From contig JAFECG010000019.1 of assembly GCA_018242215.1 (NCBI GenBank), forward strand, positions 124,001 through 188,000: DNA of 64,000 nucleotides, read 5' to 3'. The notes under the pieces were generated by a model. The model had not been told where the DNA came from. It worked only from the letters and a program-made list of their open reading frames with translations, and did not search any database. Positions 1 to 8,542 of the stretch are shown here, in pieces. Made by a program: the position numbers and the translations under genes. The stretch's first letter is position 1; every line of letters starts with the position of its first letter. The DNA comes from Pseudomonadota bacterium (lineage in GTDB: Bacteria; Pseudomonadota; Alphaproteobacteria; Rhizobiales; Hyphomicrobiaceae).

Positions 1-25
1 CGCATCAATTACGATTGGTCGATCG

Positions 26-52
26 AGAGGCGCCCACGAGACGGGCGCCTCT
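26..52 (-). other. Hairpin downstream of pstS
   Basis: A 10-bp perfect inverted repeat (26-35 with 43-52, 7-base loop) lies 15 bases past the pstS stop codon. No T-run follows on either strand. It therefore looks less like a full terminator than like the intercistronic hairpin that often separates pstS from pstC and favours high expression of the binding protein. The pstC gene itself would lie off the left edge, which I cannot see. Confidence 0.5.
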
Positions 53-67
53 CTGTATTCGACAGGC

Positions 68-1108
68 TCAGTTCGAGAGGACCGGCTTGTTGTCGTCGCC
101 GACGATCTCCGCCCAGCTCTTCTTGATCATCGCGACGACGTTGTCCGGAAGCGGAACGTAGTCAAGCTCTTCCGCAGCCTTGTCGCCGTTGACGTAGGCC
201 CAATCGAAGAACTTGAGGGCTTCCTTGGCGGCAGCGGCGTCCTTCGACTTCTTGTGCATCAGGATGAAGGTCGGGTTGGTGATCGGCCACGACGCAGCGC
301 CCGGCTCGTCCGTCAGGACGACGCCCATTCCCGGAGCTGACGACCAGTCGGCATTGGCGGCGGCGGCCTGGAACGCCGAGACGACCGGCTCGACGGCCTT
401 GCCGTCGTTATTGATCAGCTTCGTGTTCGAAAGCTTGTTCTGCTTGGCGTAGGCGTATTCGACGTAGCCGATCGCGCCTTTCGTCTGCATCACGTTGTTG
501 GCGACGCCTTCGTTGCCCTTGGCGCCGATGCCGACCGGGAACTGCACCGATGTGTTCGAGCCGACCTTCGACTTGAATTCGGCGCTGACCTTCGAGAGGT
601 AGTTCGTCCAAACGAACGTGGTGCCCGAGCCGTCCGAGCGAGAAACGACGGCGATGGCATCAGAGGGAAGCTTTACGTTCGGGTTGAGCTTCTTGATGGC
701 GGGGTCATCCCATGACGTGATTTCGCCGAGGTAGATTTTGGCGAGCGTCGGGCCGTCGAAGACAAGATCGTTCGCCTTGATGCCGTCGAGGTTCACAACC
801 GGAACGATGCCGCCCATGACCGTCGGAAACTGAACCAGACCATCCTTCTCGAGCTTGTCGCCCTTGAGCGGCATGTCGGAAGCGCCGAACGTCACCGTGC
901 TGGCTTCGATCTGCTTGATGCCGCCGCCGGAGCCGATCGACTGGTAATTCAGGCCGATGCCGGTCTCTTTCTTGTAGGCATCAGCCCACTTCGCGTAGAT
1001 CGGATACGGGAACGTGGCACCCGCGCCGGAAATGTCGGCTTTGACGGGAGCGGTCGCAGCGGCTGTCGCCGCAAGCGCCGCAATAAGCGCCAGAAAAGAC
1101 TGTTTCAC
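68..1108 (-). CDS. pstS: Phosphate ABC transporter, periplasmic phosphate-binding protein PstS
   Basis: PstS captures inorganic phosphate in the periplasm and hands it to the PstCA permease and PstB ATPase. The 346-residue product has a Sec signal peptide (about residues 1-24, alanine rich). The mature part begins with the family motif [14 protein letters not shown], followed by [11 protein letters not shown] near residue 58 and [10 protein letters not shown] near residue 157, all phosphate-contacting segments. The start is a GTG with a strong AAGGAG eight bases upstream. The length is normal for the family. It follows phoR on the same strand and the rest of the pst operon would lie beyond the left edge. 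PhoB control is expected from family knowledge; only a weak Pho box is visible upstream. Confidence 0.97.
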   Translation of the reverse strand: MKQSFLALIAALAATAAATAPVKADISGAGATFPYPIYAKWADAYKKETGIGLNYQSIGSGGGIKQIEASTVTFGASDMPLKGDKLEKDGLVQFPTVMGGIVPVVNLDGIKANDLVFDGPTLAKIYLGEITSWDDPAIKKLNPNVKLPSDAIAVVSRSDGSGTTFVWTNYLSKVSAEFKSKVGSNTSVQFPVGIGAKGNEGVANNVMQTKGAIGYVEYAYAKQNKLSNTKLINNDGKAVEPVVSAFQAAAANADWSSAPGMGVVLTDEPGAASWPITNPTFILMHKKSKDAAAAKEALKFFDWAYVNGDKAAEELDYVPLPDNVVAMIKKSWAEIVGDDNKPVLSN

Positions 1109-1501
1109 TCGTGGTCTCCTTGTTGAACGGGGGCTTGAGGCCTCGCCACTCCATCTGCCGGACCTCGAAGTCCGGCTTGCACTCTCTAGTCCAGTTAGTT
1201 CACGCCATTGTGAAACGTTAATGCTTTGTTTTTGAAGGGTTTCGCTTTGCCCTGTTAACGTTCCACCCAGATGCAGATCGTCAAGTGACCGGTCGAACGC
1301 CCGTCATGATGCTCTGCCCGATGAAATCTCCGAATTTGCCGCGACCCTCCCCAAGACACGCAGACGCGAAGAGTTAGGCGTTTTCGAACTAGCTCGTCTT
1401 GGCAGACGATTGTCGCAACGCCGTCATTCAACGCGGTGATCGTTCTAGCGATTCCACGCAATGGATTTGTGACAGTCTAATGTATTGTTTTGAAAGAATT
1501 T
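1109..1501 (-). other. phoR-pstS intergenic leader (no gene seen)
   Basis: About 390 bases separate phoR from pstS. A 68-codon open frame at 1255-1461 has no family resemblance, no good ribosome-binding site and an arginine-rich composition typical of chance frames, so I do not call it. The region is the natural place for the pst promoter. Besides the Pho-box candidate near 1458-1475 I see no convincing regulatory element. Confidence 0.5.
1458..1475 (-). promoter_or_regulatory. Candidate Pho box upstream of pstS
   Basis: Read on the minus strand, the first seven bases are CTGTCAC, followed by AAAT and CCATTGC. The first half matches the PhoB half-site CTGTCAT at six of seven positions; the second half is poor. 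It sits between phoR and pstS, about 350 bases before the pstS start, which is far for a pst promoter unless the leader is long. Treat it as a weak candidate only. Confidence 0.3.
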
Positions 1502-2797
1502 TTATTTGTAAGCGGGCAGAATCACGTTGAATGTTGTTCCTTCACCGACGACCGACTGGACGGAGAGTTCGCCATCGTGGCGGCTGAGCACATGCTTCAC
1601 GATCGCCAGTCCGAGACCCGTTCCCCCGATCCGGCGGCTGTGCTCTGCGCTCACTCGGTAGAAGCGCTCGGTGAGCCGGGGCAGATGTTCGGGTGCGATC
1701 CCCGGTCCATCGTCCACGATAGAGACGAAAGCGCGCGCAGGATTGCGATCGCCGCTCGGGCTCGTTTTTTTCGTCAGCGAGATCGTTACGTGGCCATTGT
1801 CGCGGCCGTATTTGACGGCGTTCTCCACGAGGTTGTGAAAAACCTGGAACAGCTCATCGCGGTCACCCTTCGCGACAAGTGTATTCGGGGAGGGTTTCAC
1901 TTCGATCGTAATGTCTCGTTCATCCGCAAACGGCATCAGCGAGCGGACAACGTCTTCAATGAGATCGTTGAGGTCGACTCGTCCCGTCGGCTTAAGATTG
2001 GCTTTCTCTTCGACTCGGCTGAGCAAAAGCAAATCGTCGATCAGCCGCGTCATGCGTTCCGCCTGATCGGCCATGATCGCGAGGAAGCGCTCTCGCGCTT
2101 TTTCGTCATTCCGCGCGGGGCCCTGAAGCGTTTCGATGAATCCCCTGACGGACGCGAGCGGTGTTCTCAGCTCATGACTGGCGTTGGCGATGAAATCCGT
2201 ACGCATTTCAAGCAGGCGGTGCTGCTCGGACTCGTCGTGGATCGTGATCAACGCCGCAACAGCAGGGCCGTGGGTCTTGACGCCAAGGGGCGTGACGGTC
2301 GCGATCAGCCGTTGGCCCGCGCTGCCGCGCGGTACGAGGAGCGCGGTGCCCTTTTCGCCATTTTGAAGAGCGCCGGTCACCGCGGCAATGAGTTCAGGGT
2401 CACGATTGACGTGCTCGAGCGGTATGCCCTGCCGGAGCCTATCGAAGAGGCTGCGGGCGGCGGCGTTGCAGTTCAAAATAATGGACGATTCATCGAGGAT
2501 GATCGCCGGATCGGGCATGGCCGCGGCGAGATCGGTCCAAGTCAAAATCTTGTCTGAGCTTGAGTCGATGCCCGTCATGTCACCCGCTTTTTGGTCAAGC
2601 GTAGCGCGCGGCCATGCAAATAACGCGGCAATGGCCACGAGCAATCCACAGGCGAAGAAAATTCCGTCGCGAAGTGATCCGCTCGTCCACATCGATAGGG
2701 GAACAAGCAGGAGCAAGGCGGTGGCAGCGAGGGCGGCGAAACCCAGGCGAGCATTGTCACGGATCATGTGCGCTGAAGTAATCCTGATCAGCGCCAT
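1502..2797 (-). CDS. phoR: Phosphate regulon sensor histidine kinase PhoR
   Basis: PhoR is the inner-membrane kinase that phosphorylates the response regulator PhoB when phosphate is scarce. The 431-residue protein has two membrane segments (about 17-36 and 45-62) with almost no periplasmic loop, which is typical of PhoR, and a PAS-like region (about 90-190). The kinase core has the H box FIANASHELRTPLAS (His208), the N box NLVENAVKYG, the G1 box DDGPGIAP, the F box ERFYRV and the G2 box GGTGLGLAIV. It is followed on the same strand by pstS, the usual alphaproteobacterial phoR-pst order. It starts 18 bases after the end of the Rrf2 gene and may be cotranscribed with it. phoB is not in the window. 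Confidence 0.93.
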   Translation of the reverse strand: MALIRITSAHMIRDNARLGFAALAATALLLLVPLSMWTSGSLRDGIFFACGLLVAIAALFAWPRATLDQKAGDMTGIDSSSDKILTWTDLAAAMPDPAIILDESSIILNCNAAARSLFDRLRQGIPLEHVNRDPELIAAVTGALQNGEKGTALLVPRGSAGQRLIATVTPLGVKTHGPAVAALITIHDESEQHRLLEMRTDFIANASHELRTPLASVRGFIETLQGPARNDEKARERFLAIMADQAERMTRLIDDLLLLSRVEEKANLKPTGRVDLNDLIEDVVRSLMPFADERDITIEVKPSPNTLVAKGDRDELFQVFHNLVENAVKYGRDNGHVTISLTKKTSPSGDRNPARAFVSIVDDGPGIAPEHLPRLTERFYRVSAEHSRRIGGTGLGLAIVKHVLSRHDGELSVQSVVGEGTTFNVILPAYK

Positions 2798-2815
2798 AAG
2801 CCAGTCGGCAAAATA

Positions 2816-3310
2816 TCAGCTTCGTCGCGAGCCACGAGCCGCGGGCTTCCTGCTGCGAACCTTATTTCCTCGGTCGCTTTCGCCGTTCGGTTCGATTTCC
2901 GTGAAACCGACAGGCGACCGCACGGCAAGCTCGGCAAGCGTATGCTGGTCCAGCACCGTGATGAATGCGGTCAACGCGTCATCGAACATGGCATTGATGT
3001 TGCCCGGGTCAGCGTCTGTCGACTGAGGATCGTTGCCTCCTTCGACTTGAACGCGCGTAACTTCGATGGCGCGGACGACATCGCCTATCCGGATCGTTGA
3101 CGCCGGTTTGGCCAGCCGGACGCCGCCGTTCGGGCCTCTTACAGCGGAAAGAAACCCAGCGTGCGAAAGGATATGGACGATCTTGAAGACGTTCTGTTTC
3201 GTGACGCCGAGGCGATCGGAAACGTCGGCCACTTTTACCAGCTGGTCTTTGGCGAGCGCGCAATCGATGAGAATGCGGATCGCGTGGCCAGTTTGCTTCG
3301 TCAAGCGCAT
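2816..3310 (-). CDS. Rrf2 family transcriptional regulator without cysteine cluster
   Basis: A winged-helix regulator of the Rrf2 family (relatives: IscR, NsrR, RirA). I place the start at the ATG giving MRLTKQTGHAIRILIDCA, the standard Rrf2 N-terminus, for a product of 164 residues; the open frame extends 36 codons upstream without family similarity. The helix-turn-helix is near residues 25-60 and the wing motif GPNGGVRLA near 65. Iron-sulfur members carry three cysteines after the wing. Here the stretch after IRIGDVVRAIE has none, so Fe-S sensing as in IscR, NsrR or RirA is not supported. A 25-residue basic C-terminal tail is unusual. The gene diverges from the imelysin operon, which suggests it regulates that operon (inference). 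Confidence 0.85.
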   Translation of the reverse strand: MRLTKQTGHAIRILIDCALAKDQLVKVADVSDRLGVTKQNVFKIVHILSHAGFLSAVRGPNGGVRLAKPASTIRIGDVVRAIEVTRVQVEGGNDPQSTDADPGNINAMFDDALTAFITVLDQHTLAELAVRSPVGFTEIEPNGESDRGNKVRSRKPAARGSRRS

Positions 3311-3418
3311 AATCGAATTACCTGGGGCCGCGCGGCCGCGACGGAAAAAATTCCTATCCTTGCTTGTTTCACAAATCTTATCTGGGTGGCAAGGGGCGGG
3401 AGAGCGATCCGAGTTCAC

Positions 3419-3458
3419 TTGACACGTCGGACGCGCGGCATTCTATACCTAGACGGTA
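3419..3458 (+). promoter_or_regulatory. Promoter of the imelysin operon with overlapping palindrome
   Basis: A perfect -35 hexamer TTGACA (3419-3424) is followed after 19 bases by TATACC (3444-3449). The -10 is overlapped by an inverted repeat TACC-N5-GGTA (3446-3458). The site lies between the divergent Rrf2 gene and the first imelysin gene, about 75 bases before the imelysin start. A repressor bound here would block RNA polymerase, so it is a good candidate operator for the neighbouring Rrf2 protein. The hexamers and palindrome are seen; the assignment is inferred. Confidence 0.5.
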
Positions 3459-3532
3459 AATAATAGGGCTTTGGCGTTCGCATTCAAGGTGTCTTGCGGA
3501 GCGTCGAAAGGGATTTCCCACGGAGAGCCAGG

Positions 3533-4813
3533 ATGTCGAAAAAGGCGTTTGCTATTGCCTGCGCGATGCAGTTCGCGGCGTCAGTAGGGGCGGGCTCGGC
3601 TTTCGCCGCGCCACCTGCGACGAAGGACATCATGAAAAATTACGGGGACCTCGCGGAGGCGATGTACTCCGATGCACTGACGAAGGCGAAAGATCTCGAT
3701 AAGGCAATCGATGCTTTCCTTGCCGCACCGAATACCGAAACGCTGGCGGCGGCGCGTGACGCATGGAAAGCCTCCCGCGTTCCCTACATGCAGACCGAAG
3801 GGTTCAGGTTCGGCAATAAGATCGTCGATGATTGGGAAGGCGACGTCAACTCGTGGCCGCTCGACGAAGGTTTGATCGATTACGTCGACAAAGCGAGCTA
3901 CGGCGATACCAAGGAAGAGAACCCGCTCTACACGGCGAACATTATCGCGAATAAGAAAATTCGGTTAGGACCGAAAATTCTGGACGCTACCAAGATCGAC
4001 AAGACCGTCATCGGCAAGCTCAACAGCGCGCTCGATGTCGAGACGAATGTCGGCACCGGCTACCATGCGATCGAATTTCTGCTCTGGGGGCAGGATCTCC
4101 ATGGGACGGGCCCCGGCGCGGGGGAACGTCCGGCGAGCGACTATGATCTCAAGAACTGCACCCATGAGAATTGCGATCGTCGCCGCGATTACCTCAAGGC
4201 CGCTTCGGGGCTGCTCGTCGACGATCTCACAGAGATGGTCGGCGACTGGAAGCCGGACGGCGCAGCGCGCAAGGCGCTGGCGGGCGAAGACGAGAACATG
4301 CAGCTCTCGACGATTTTGACCGGTCTCGGTTCGCTCTCTTATGGAGAACTCGCTGGCGAGCGCATGAAGCTTGGCGTGCTGTTGCACGATCCCGAGGAAG
4401 AGCACGACTGCTTTTCCGATAACACGCATAACAGCCACTACTATGACCAGGTCGGGATGATGGAGATCTGGAACGGCAAATATGACGGCGTGACACCGGT
4501 CAGCGGCGCCAGCATCGCGGAGCTTGCGCGAGAGAAGGCACCAGAGGCAGCAAAGCGTGTCGATGACGCGATGGCTGTGACGCTCGAGAAGATCAAAGCG
4601 ATCAAGGTGAAGGCCGATTCCGGCGAGATGGCCTACGATCAGATGCTTGCAGCAGGCAATGACGTCGGTAACAAGATGATCCTCGATGCGGTCGACGCGC
4701 TCGTCGCGCAAGCGCGGGCTATCGAAGCGGTCGTCGCGGCGCTGAACCTCAAGGTCAAGATCGAGGGGTCTGACAGTCTCGATGATCCAGCCAAGGTCGC
4801 CAAGGCAAAGTAG
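3533..4813 (+). CDS. Imelysin family periplasmic protein (first copy)
   Basis: A 426-residue exported protein of the imelysin family (peptidase M75 / IrpA / EfeO C-terminal-like). Members are iron-regulated periplasmic or surface proteins; EfeO works in ferrous iron uptake. The chosen ATG has GGAG just upstream and opens a Sec signal peptide ending near AFAAP; the longer frame from 3494 has no such signal. The family motif GxHxxE is present as GTGYHAIEFLLWGQD near residues 175-189. Duplicate helical bundles fill the rest. It is first in a five-gene operon with a multicopper oxidase, a di-heme protein, a second imelysin and a DUF1513 protein. A role in binding or passing iron in the periplasm is inferred from family and context; peptidase activity is uncertain. 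Confidence 0.93.
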   Translation: MSKKAFAIACAMQFAASVGAGSAFAAPPATKDIMKNYGDLAEAMYSDALTKAKDLDKAIDAFLAAPNTETLAAARDAWKASRVPYMQTEGFRFGNKIVDDWEGDVNSWPLDEGLIDYVDKASYGDTKEENPLYTANIIANKKIRLGPKILDATKIDKTVIGKLNSALDVETNVGTGYHAIEFLLWGQDLHGTGPGAGERPASDYDLKNCTHENCDRRRDYLKAASGLLVDDLTEMVGDWKPDGAARKALAGEDENMQLSTILTGLGSLSYGELAGERMKLGVLLHDPEEEHDCFSDNTHNSHYYDQVGMMEIWNGKYDGVTPVSGASIAELAREKAPEAAKRVDDAMAVTLEKIKAIKVKADSGEMAYDQMLAAGNDVGNKMILDAVDALVAQARAIEAVVAALNLKVKIEGSDSLDDPAKVAKAK

Positions 4814-4857
4814 GTCGGCCCCGCCCGAGCTATGAAGCATTCGCACGAGGTTCTCGC

Positions 4858-6309
4858 ATGCTGAGGCGCCGCGACGTCCTGATCGGAGGTGCTGCCTTCG
4901 CAGGAAGCGGAGCTGCGGGATTTCTATCCGTCGGTCGTAAAGCCCAGGCCCGCGAGGTGTTGGCACAACCGATCGCGCACGGCGTCGAGTCGCTTGCGCT
5001 CGATCTTGCGGAGCGGCCGACGGCGCTCCCTTGCTTCAACGGAAAGACGCTGCCGCTCTGGACCTTCCAGGCTGGCACCACTTTTCCGATCGTGCGCGTG
5101 AAACTCGGCGAGCAGCTCGACACGGTTTTCAAGAACGATCTGCCGCGTGAGGGCGAGGTTGCGTCGATCCACTGGCATGGACTGCGGATTCCCAACACGC
5201 AGGATGGTGTTCCCTATCTCACGCAGCAGCCGATCGCTCCGGGTGGGAAGGGGCATTATTCGTTCGTGCCGCCGGACACCGGATCTTTTTTCTTTCACAC
5301 GCACTGCAACTCGACAGAGCATTTCGGGCGCGGGCTGATCGGTGCACTGATCGTTGAGGGCGACGAGATCGAAGCTCCCGACGCAGAATACGTGCTGCTG
5401 ATGAAGGATTGGCGCATCGGGTCCGACGGTAAGTTCCTGCCCTTCTCAACAGACGAAGGAGCAGCGAAAGGGGGAACTCCCGGGACAATCCGTTCGGTCA
5501 ATGGCGCGACATCGCCCGTCATCACGGTTCCGTCTTCGGCAAACATTCGCATCCGGTTCTACAATCTCGATCCGATGCGCATCTCCGAAATCGGATTCGA
5601 AGACGCGGAAGCGGCGATCATTGCCGTCGATGGCAATGGTCTGCCGCCGATGACGTTCGAATCGTGGCGCATGGGAACAGCGATGCGGGTCGATATTCTG
5701 CTCCGTACCGCAGCGCCCGGAAAATCCGTGAAGCTTTACGATTATTTTTCGGCGCAACCCTTCGTGCTCGCGGAATTCAAATCCGAGGGGCGGCCGAAGC
5801 GGACGGGTGGTTTCGACCCTGTACCGCTCAAGGTCATGCCGTTCCCGAAGCTCGACGAGGCGAACGCGCAGATCATTCCATTCGAGTTCTCTGCGACGCC
5901 GACCGGCGCAGCGATCGCGGCACTCGGCGCGGGCCCGGGAATTCAACTCGGGCCGCTGTGCCTTGCTAAACGGACGTTCTGGGCCATCAACAAGCAGGCG
6001 TGGCCGGGACATGACCACCAGAACCTTGGGCCGCCGCTTGCGACCCTCAAATCCGGGCAAAGCTATATCTTCGAGCTCGACAACACGACGCCGCGGTCGC
6101 ATCCGATCCATATTCACGGCCACACCTTCGAGGTATTGAACTCGAGCAAGCGTCGCCTTCCGCGTTTCCGATGCGATACGGTACTGCTTATTCCGAACGA
6201 GCGCATTCAGGTGGGGCTCGTTGCGGGTCTACCGGGAAAATGGATGTTCCATTGCCATATCCTCGAACATCAAGAAGCGGGCATGATGGGCTACATCGAG
6301 GTGGTGTGA
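4858..6309 (+). CDS. Tat-exported multicopper oxidase
   Basis: A three-domain multicopper oxidase of 483 residues. It begins with a twin-arginine signal (LRRRDVLIGGAAFAG), so it is exported folded. All four copper-ligand clusters are visible: HWHGL (His105, His107), HTH near 147, HPIHIHGH near 415 and HCHILEH near 465, with a methionine after the last cluster that fits a type 1 site. Family members oxidise Cu(I), Fe(II), Mn(II) or phenols with reduction of O2 to water. I see no methionine-rich insert of the CueO kind. Lying between an imelysin and a di-heme oxidoreductase, a ferroxidase role is the most economical reading, but this is inference; CueO-like copper oxidation is an alternative. 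Confidence 0.93.
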   Translation: MLRRRDVLIGGAAFAGSGAAGFLSVGRKAQAREVLAQPIAHGVESLALDLAERPTALPCFNGKTLPLWTFQAGTTFPIVRVKLGEQLDTVFKNDLPREGEVASIHWHGLRIPNTQDGVPYLTQQPIAPGGKGHYSFVPPDTGSFFFHTHCNSTEHFGRGLIGALIVEGDEIEAPDAEYVLLMKDWRIGSDGKFLPFSTDEGAAKGGTPGTIRSVNGATSPVITVPSSANIRIRFYNLDPMRISEIGFEDAEAAIIAVDGNGLPPMTFESWRMGTAMRVDILLRTAAPGKSVKLYDYFSAQPFVLAEFKSEGRPKRTGGFDPVPLKVMPFPKLDEANAQIIPFEFSATPTGAAIAALGAGPGIQLGPLCLAKRTFWAINKQAWPGHDHQNLGPPLATLKSGQSYIFELDNTTPRSHPIHIHGHTFEVLNSSKRRLPRFRCDTVLLIPNERIQVGLVAGLPGKWMFHCHILEHQEAGMMGYIEVV

Positions 6310-7472
6310 CGCGAACACTGTGTGTGCTTTTGGCGTTGCCGCTGTTCGCAATCCTTGCCGCCTTCGCCGCTCGCGCCGACCCGCTTGACGCGGCCATGGG
6401 AAAAGCGTTGTTCGAGCGACAATGGATTCCGGCGCCTTCGTCGACCAACGGGACAGACGGGCTCGGTCCGCTCTTTGTTGCACGCTCCTGCACGGGCTGC
6501 CACGCGCGAGGTGACGGTGCGCATATCGTAACGCGCGCCGATGGTTCGGCCGATATCGCGGGCGCGGTGGTGCGCTTCGGCAATGCGGCTGGCGAGACGG
6601 ATCCTTATTACGGACTCGAATTGCAGACGAACGCGGTGCCAGGGCTAATGCCGGAAGGCGACGTGCGCTTTCTGCCAAACTTCAAATACAACTTATCAGG
6701 ACCGCCTATTACAAACGGGTTTCATGCGGAGGCGCGCCTGGCACCACCGCTGTTCGGGAAAGCAGCCTTCGACGACGTGCCGGACGAGGAAATTTTAGCG
6801 CGAGCGGTATCCAATGCGCGCGATGGCGGGCCGATCAAGGGCCGGGCGAACGTGACGCCGAGCGGCATCGGCCGCTATGGTTGGAAAGCGGCGCATACTT
6901 CGCTCAAAGAGCAGGTCGCACACGCGTTTGCGTTCGATATCGGTATGTCGAGCCCGGAATTTCCGCTGCCCTACGGCGACTGCACGAGGCTCGAGGCGGC
7001 TTGTCTCGCACTGCCCAACGGCGAGAGCCCCTCCTTTGAGAACCGCGAACTGTCATCCGCGATGATTGGGGTGGTTGCGAGCTATCTCCAGACGCTGCAT
7101 GCGCGTTCCACCAATGAAGCGTCGGCGTTGTTTGCCTCGACCGGATGTGCAGACTGCCATGTGCCTAAGCTCAAGACGCGCGACGGGGGCCAAATTCCAG
7201 CCTTCACCGATCTCCTGCTTCACGATATGGGTCCGCTGCTCGATGACGGCGTCGGGGAACCGGGAGTAAGGTCTTCTGAATGGCGGACGGCGCCGCTGAT
7301 CAACGGCCATTTGACGCCGGGGAAACGCCGCTACCTCCACGATGGAACGGCGGCAACGGTGGAGGAAGCCGTGGAACGGCACTATGGCGAGGCCGAAGGC
7401 AGCCGGATGCGGTTCGAGGCTCTCACAGCTGACGACAAGAAGCGTCTCGCCGATTATGTGAATGGGTTATGA
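6306..7472 (+). CDS. Di-heme DUF1111 oxidoreductase (thiol oxidoreductase-like)
   Basis: A periplasmic c-type cytochrome of the DUF1111 family (annotated as di-heme oxidoreductase or putative peroxidase), 388 residues. The start is a GTG sharing the four bases GTGA with the stop of the multicopper oxidase gene, which means translational coupling. It opens a Sec signal peptide ending near AARA. Two heme-binding motifs are present, CTGCH near residue 62 and CADCH near residue 280. The C-terminal segment with TAPLINGH and YLHDGTAATVEEAV is typical of the family. The reaction is not known for the family. Between imelysin genes it probably provides an electron-transfer or peroxidase partner of the system. 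Confidence 0.92.
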   Translation: MTRTLCVLLALPLFAILAAFAARADPLDAAMGKALFERQWIPAPSSTNGTDGLGPLFVARSCTGCHARGDGAHIVTRADGSADIAGAVVRFGNAAGETDPYYGLELQTNAVPGLMPEGDVRFLPNFKYNLSGPPITNGFHAEARLAPPLFGKAAFDDVPDEEILARAVSNARDGGPIKGRANVTPSGIGRYGWKAAHTSLKEQVAHAFAFDIGMSSPEFPLPYGDCTRLEAACLALPNGESPSFENRELSSAMIGVVASYLQTLHARSTNEASALFASTGCADCHVPKLKTRDGGQIPAFTDLLLHDMGPLLDDGVGEPGVRSSEWRTAPLINGHLTPGKRRYLHDGTAATVEEAVERHYGEAEGSRMRFEALTADDKKRLADYVNGL

Positions 7473-8542
7473 TGGTACGCAGAGTGATGCTTCTCGGGTT
7501 CGCAGCGTTCGCATTTGCCGCTCAGGCGGTCGGCGCCGATCTTCCGCCAGCGCCGATCAGCCACGCCGCAATGGTGCAGGCGGCGATCGCGCAATACATC
7601 GTCCCGCATATCGATGCGTTGAAAGCCGCAGCGAAACCGTTGCCGGGCGCCGTCGCCAACGTGTGTAAATCGGGATCAGCCGAGGCGGAGAAGGCGCTCG
7701 AAGATCACTTCGCCAAGGTCGTCATCGCCTATGCGGGTGTCGATTTCCTGCGTTTCGGACCGATGCTGGAGAATGGCCGCCGCGAGCAAATCTCGTTCTG
7801 GCCTGATCCGCGCGGCTTCGTTGCTCGGCAATTGCGGCTTCTTCTCCTGAGCAAGGACGAGGCGATCGCGCAGCCCGGTGCGATGGCGAAGCAGAGCGCC
7901 GCGATACAGGGGCTCCCGGCGCTCGAAGCGCTGATGCACGACAAGGATGTGCCGCTTGGTCCGGCCGATGCTGCGCATTACCGATGCGTCGTCGCGGAGG
8001 CGATCGCGGTTAATATCGTTCGTTTGACGAGCGAAGTTGCGAACGAGTGGGAGAAGCCCGACGGATGGGCTGATAAAATGCTTCATCCGGGTCCGGACAA
8101 CGACACGTACAAGAGCGAGAGCGAGGCCGCGGTCGAGGTTGTGAAGGCGTTAATCGTCGGGTTGTCGTTGACGGGCGACTTGCAAGTGAAGCCCCACGTC
8201 GATCCCAAAATCCGGCTGACACCGCCCTACGAGAAGTCGGGACTGCAGCAAGCCTTCTATGAGGAGAGCATCACGTCGCTGCATCAGCTCTACGAGACGC
8301 TGCAACTCGAAAGCTGGCTGCCGCCGGATCGGTTCTGGATGAAGGATTGGGTTTCAGGGACCTGGCGCACACTTGAATCGAGCGATGGCGCCGGGGGGCG
8401 TTCGCCCCATGCCAAACGCGAGGATGCGCCGACGCCGCGTGAGGTGTTCGATCGCGCGAATGGGCTGCGTAACATGGTGGCGAACAGACTGTCGGTTTCT
8501 GCAAAACTCACGGTAGGATTCAATGAGCTCGATGGTGATTGA
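7469..8542 (+). CDS. Imelysin family protein (second copy)
   Basis: A 357-residue exported protein of the imelysin family, the shorter second type found beside DUF1111 genes. It overlaps the upstream stop (ATG at 7469 against TGA at 7470-7472) and a second ATG follows directly. A Sec signal peptide ends near AVGA. In place of the GxHxxE motif of the first copy it has GLPALEALMHDKD near residue 150, which keeps the glutamate but not the histidine, so this copy is unlikely to use the proposed HxxE metal site in the same way. A division of labour between the two imelysins is an inference. Confidence 0.9.
   Translation: MMVRRVMLLGFAAFAFAAQAVGADLPPAPISHAAMVQAAIAQYIVPHIDALKAAAKPLPGAVANVCKSGSAEAEKALEDHFAKVVIAYAGVDFLRFGPMLENGRREQISFWPDPRGFVARQLRLLLLSKDEAIAQPGAMAKQSAAIQGLPALEALMHDKDVPLGPADAAHYRCVVAEAIAVNIVRLTSEVANEWEKPDGWADKMLHPGPDNDTYKSESEAAVEVVKALIVGLSLTGDLQVKPHVDPKIRLTPPYEKSGLQQAFYEESITSLHQLYETLQLESWLPPDRFWMKDWVSGTWRTLESSDGAGGRSPHAKREDAPTPREVFDRANGLRNMVANRLSVSAKLTVGFNELDGD

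Noticed and set aside
1255-1461. 68-codon open frame in the pstS leader
   Set aside because: No ribosome-binding site and no similarity; chance frame.
1490-2557. 355-codon plus-strand open frame
   Set aside because: It lies antisense to phoR, whose kinase motifs are complete; the frame has no family pattern.
3965-4966. 333-codon minus-strand open frame
   Set aside because: Antisense to the first imelysin gene and rich in arginine and leucine as expected of a shadow frame.
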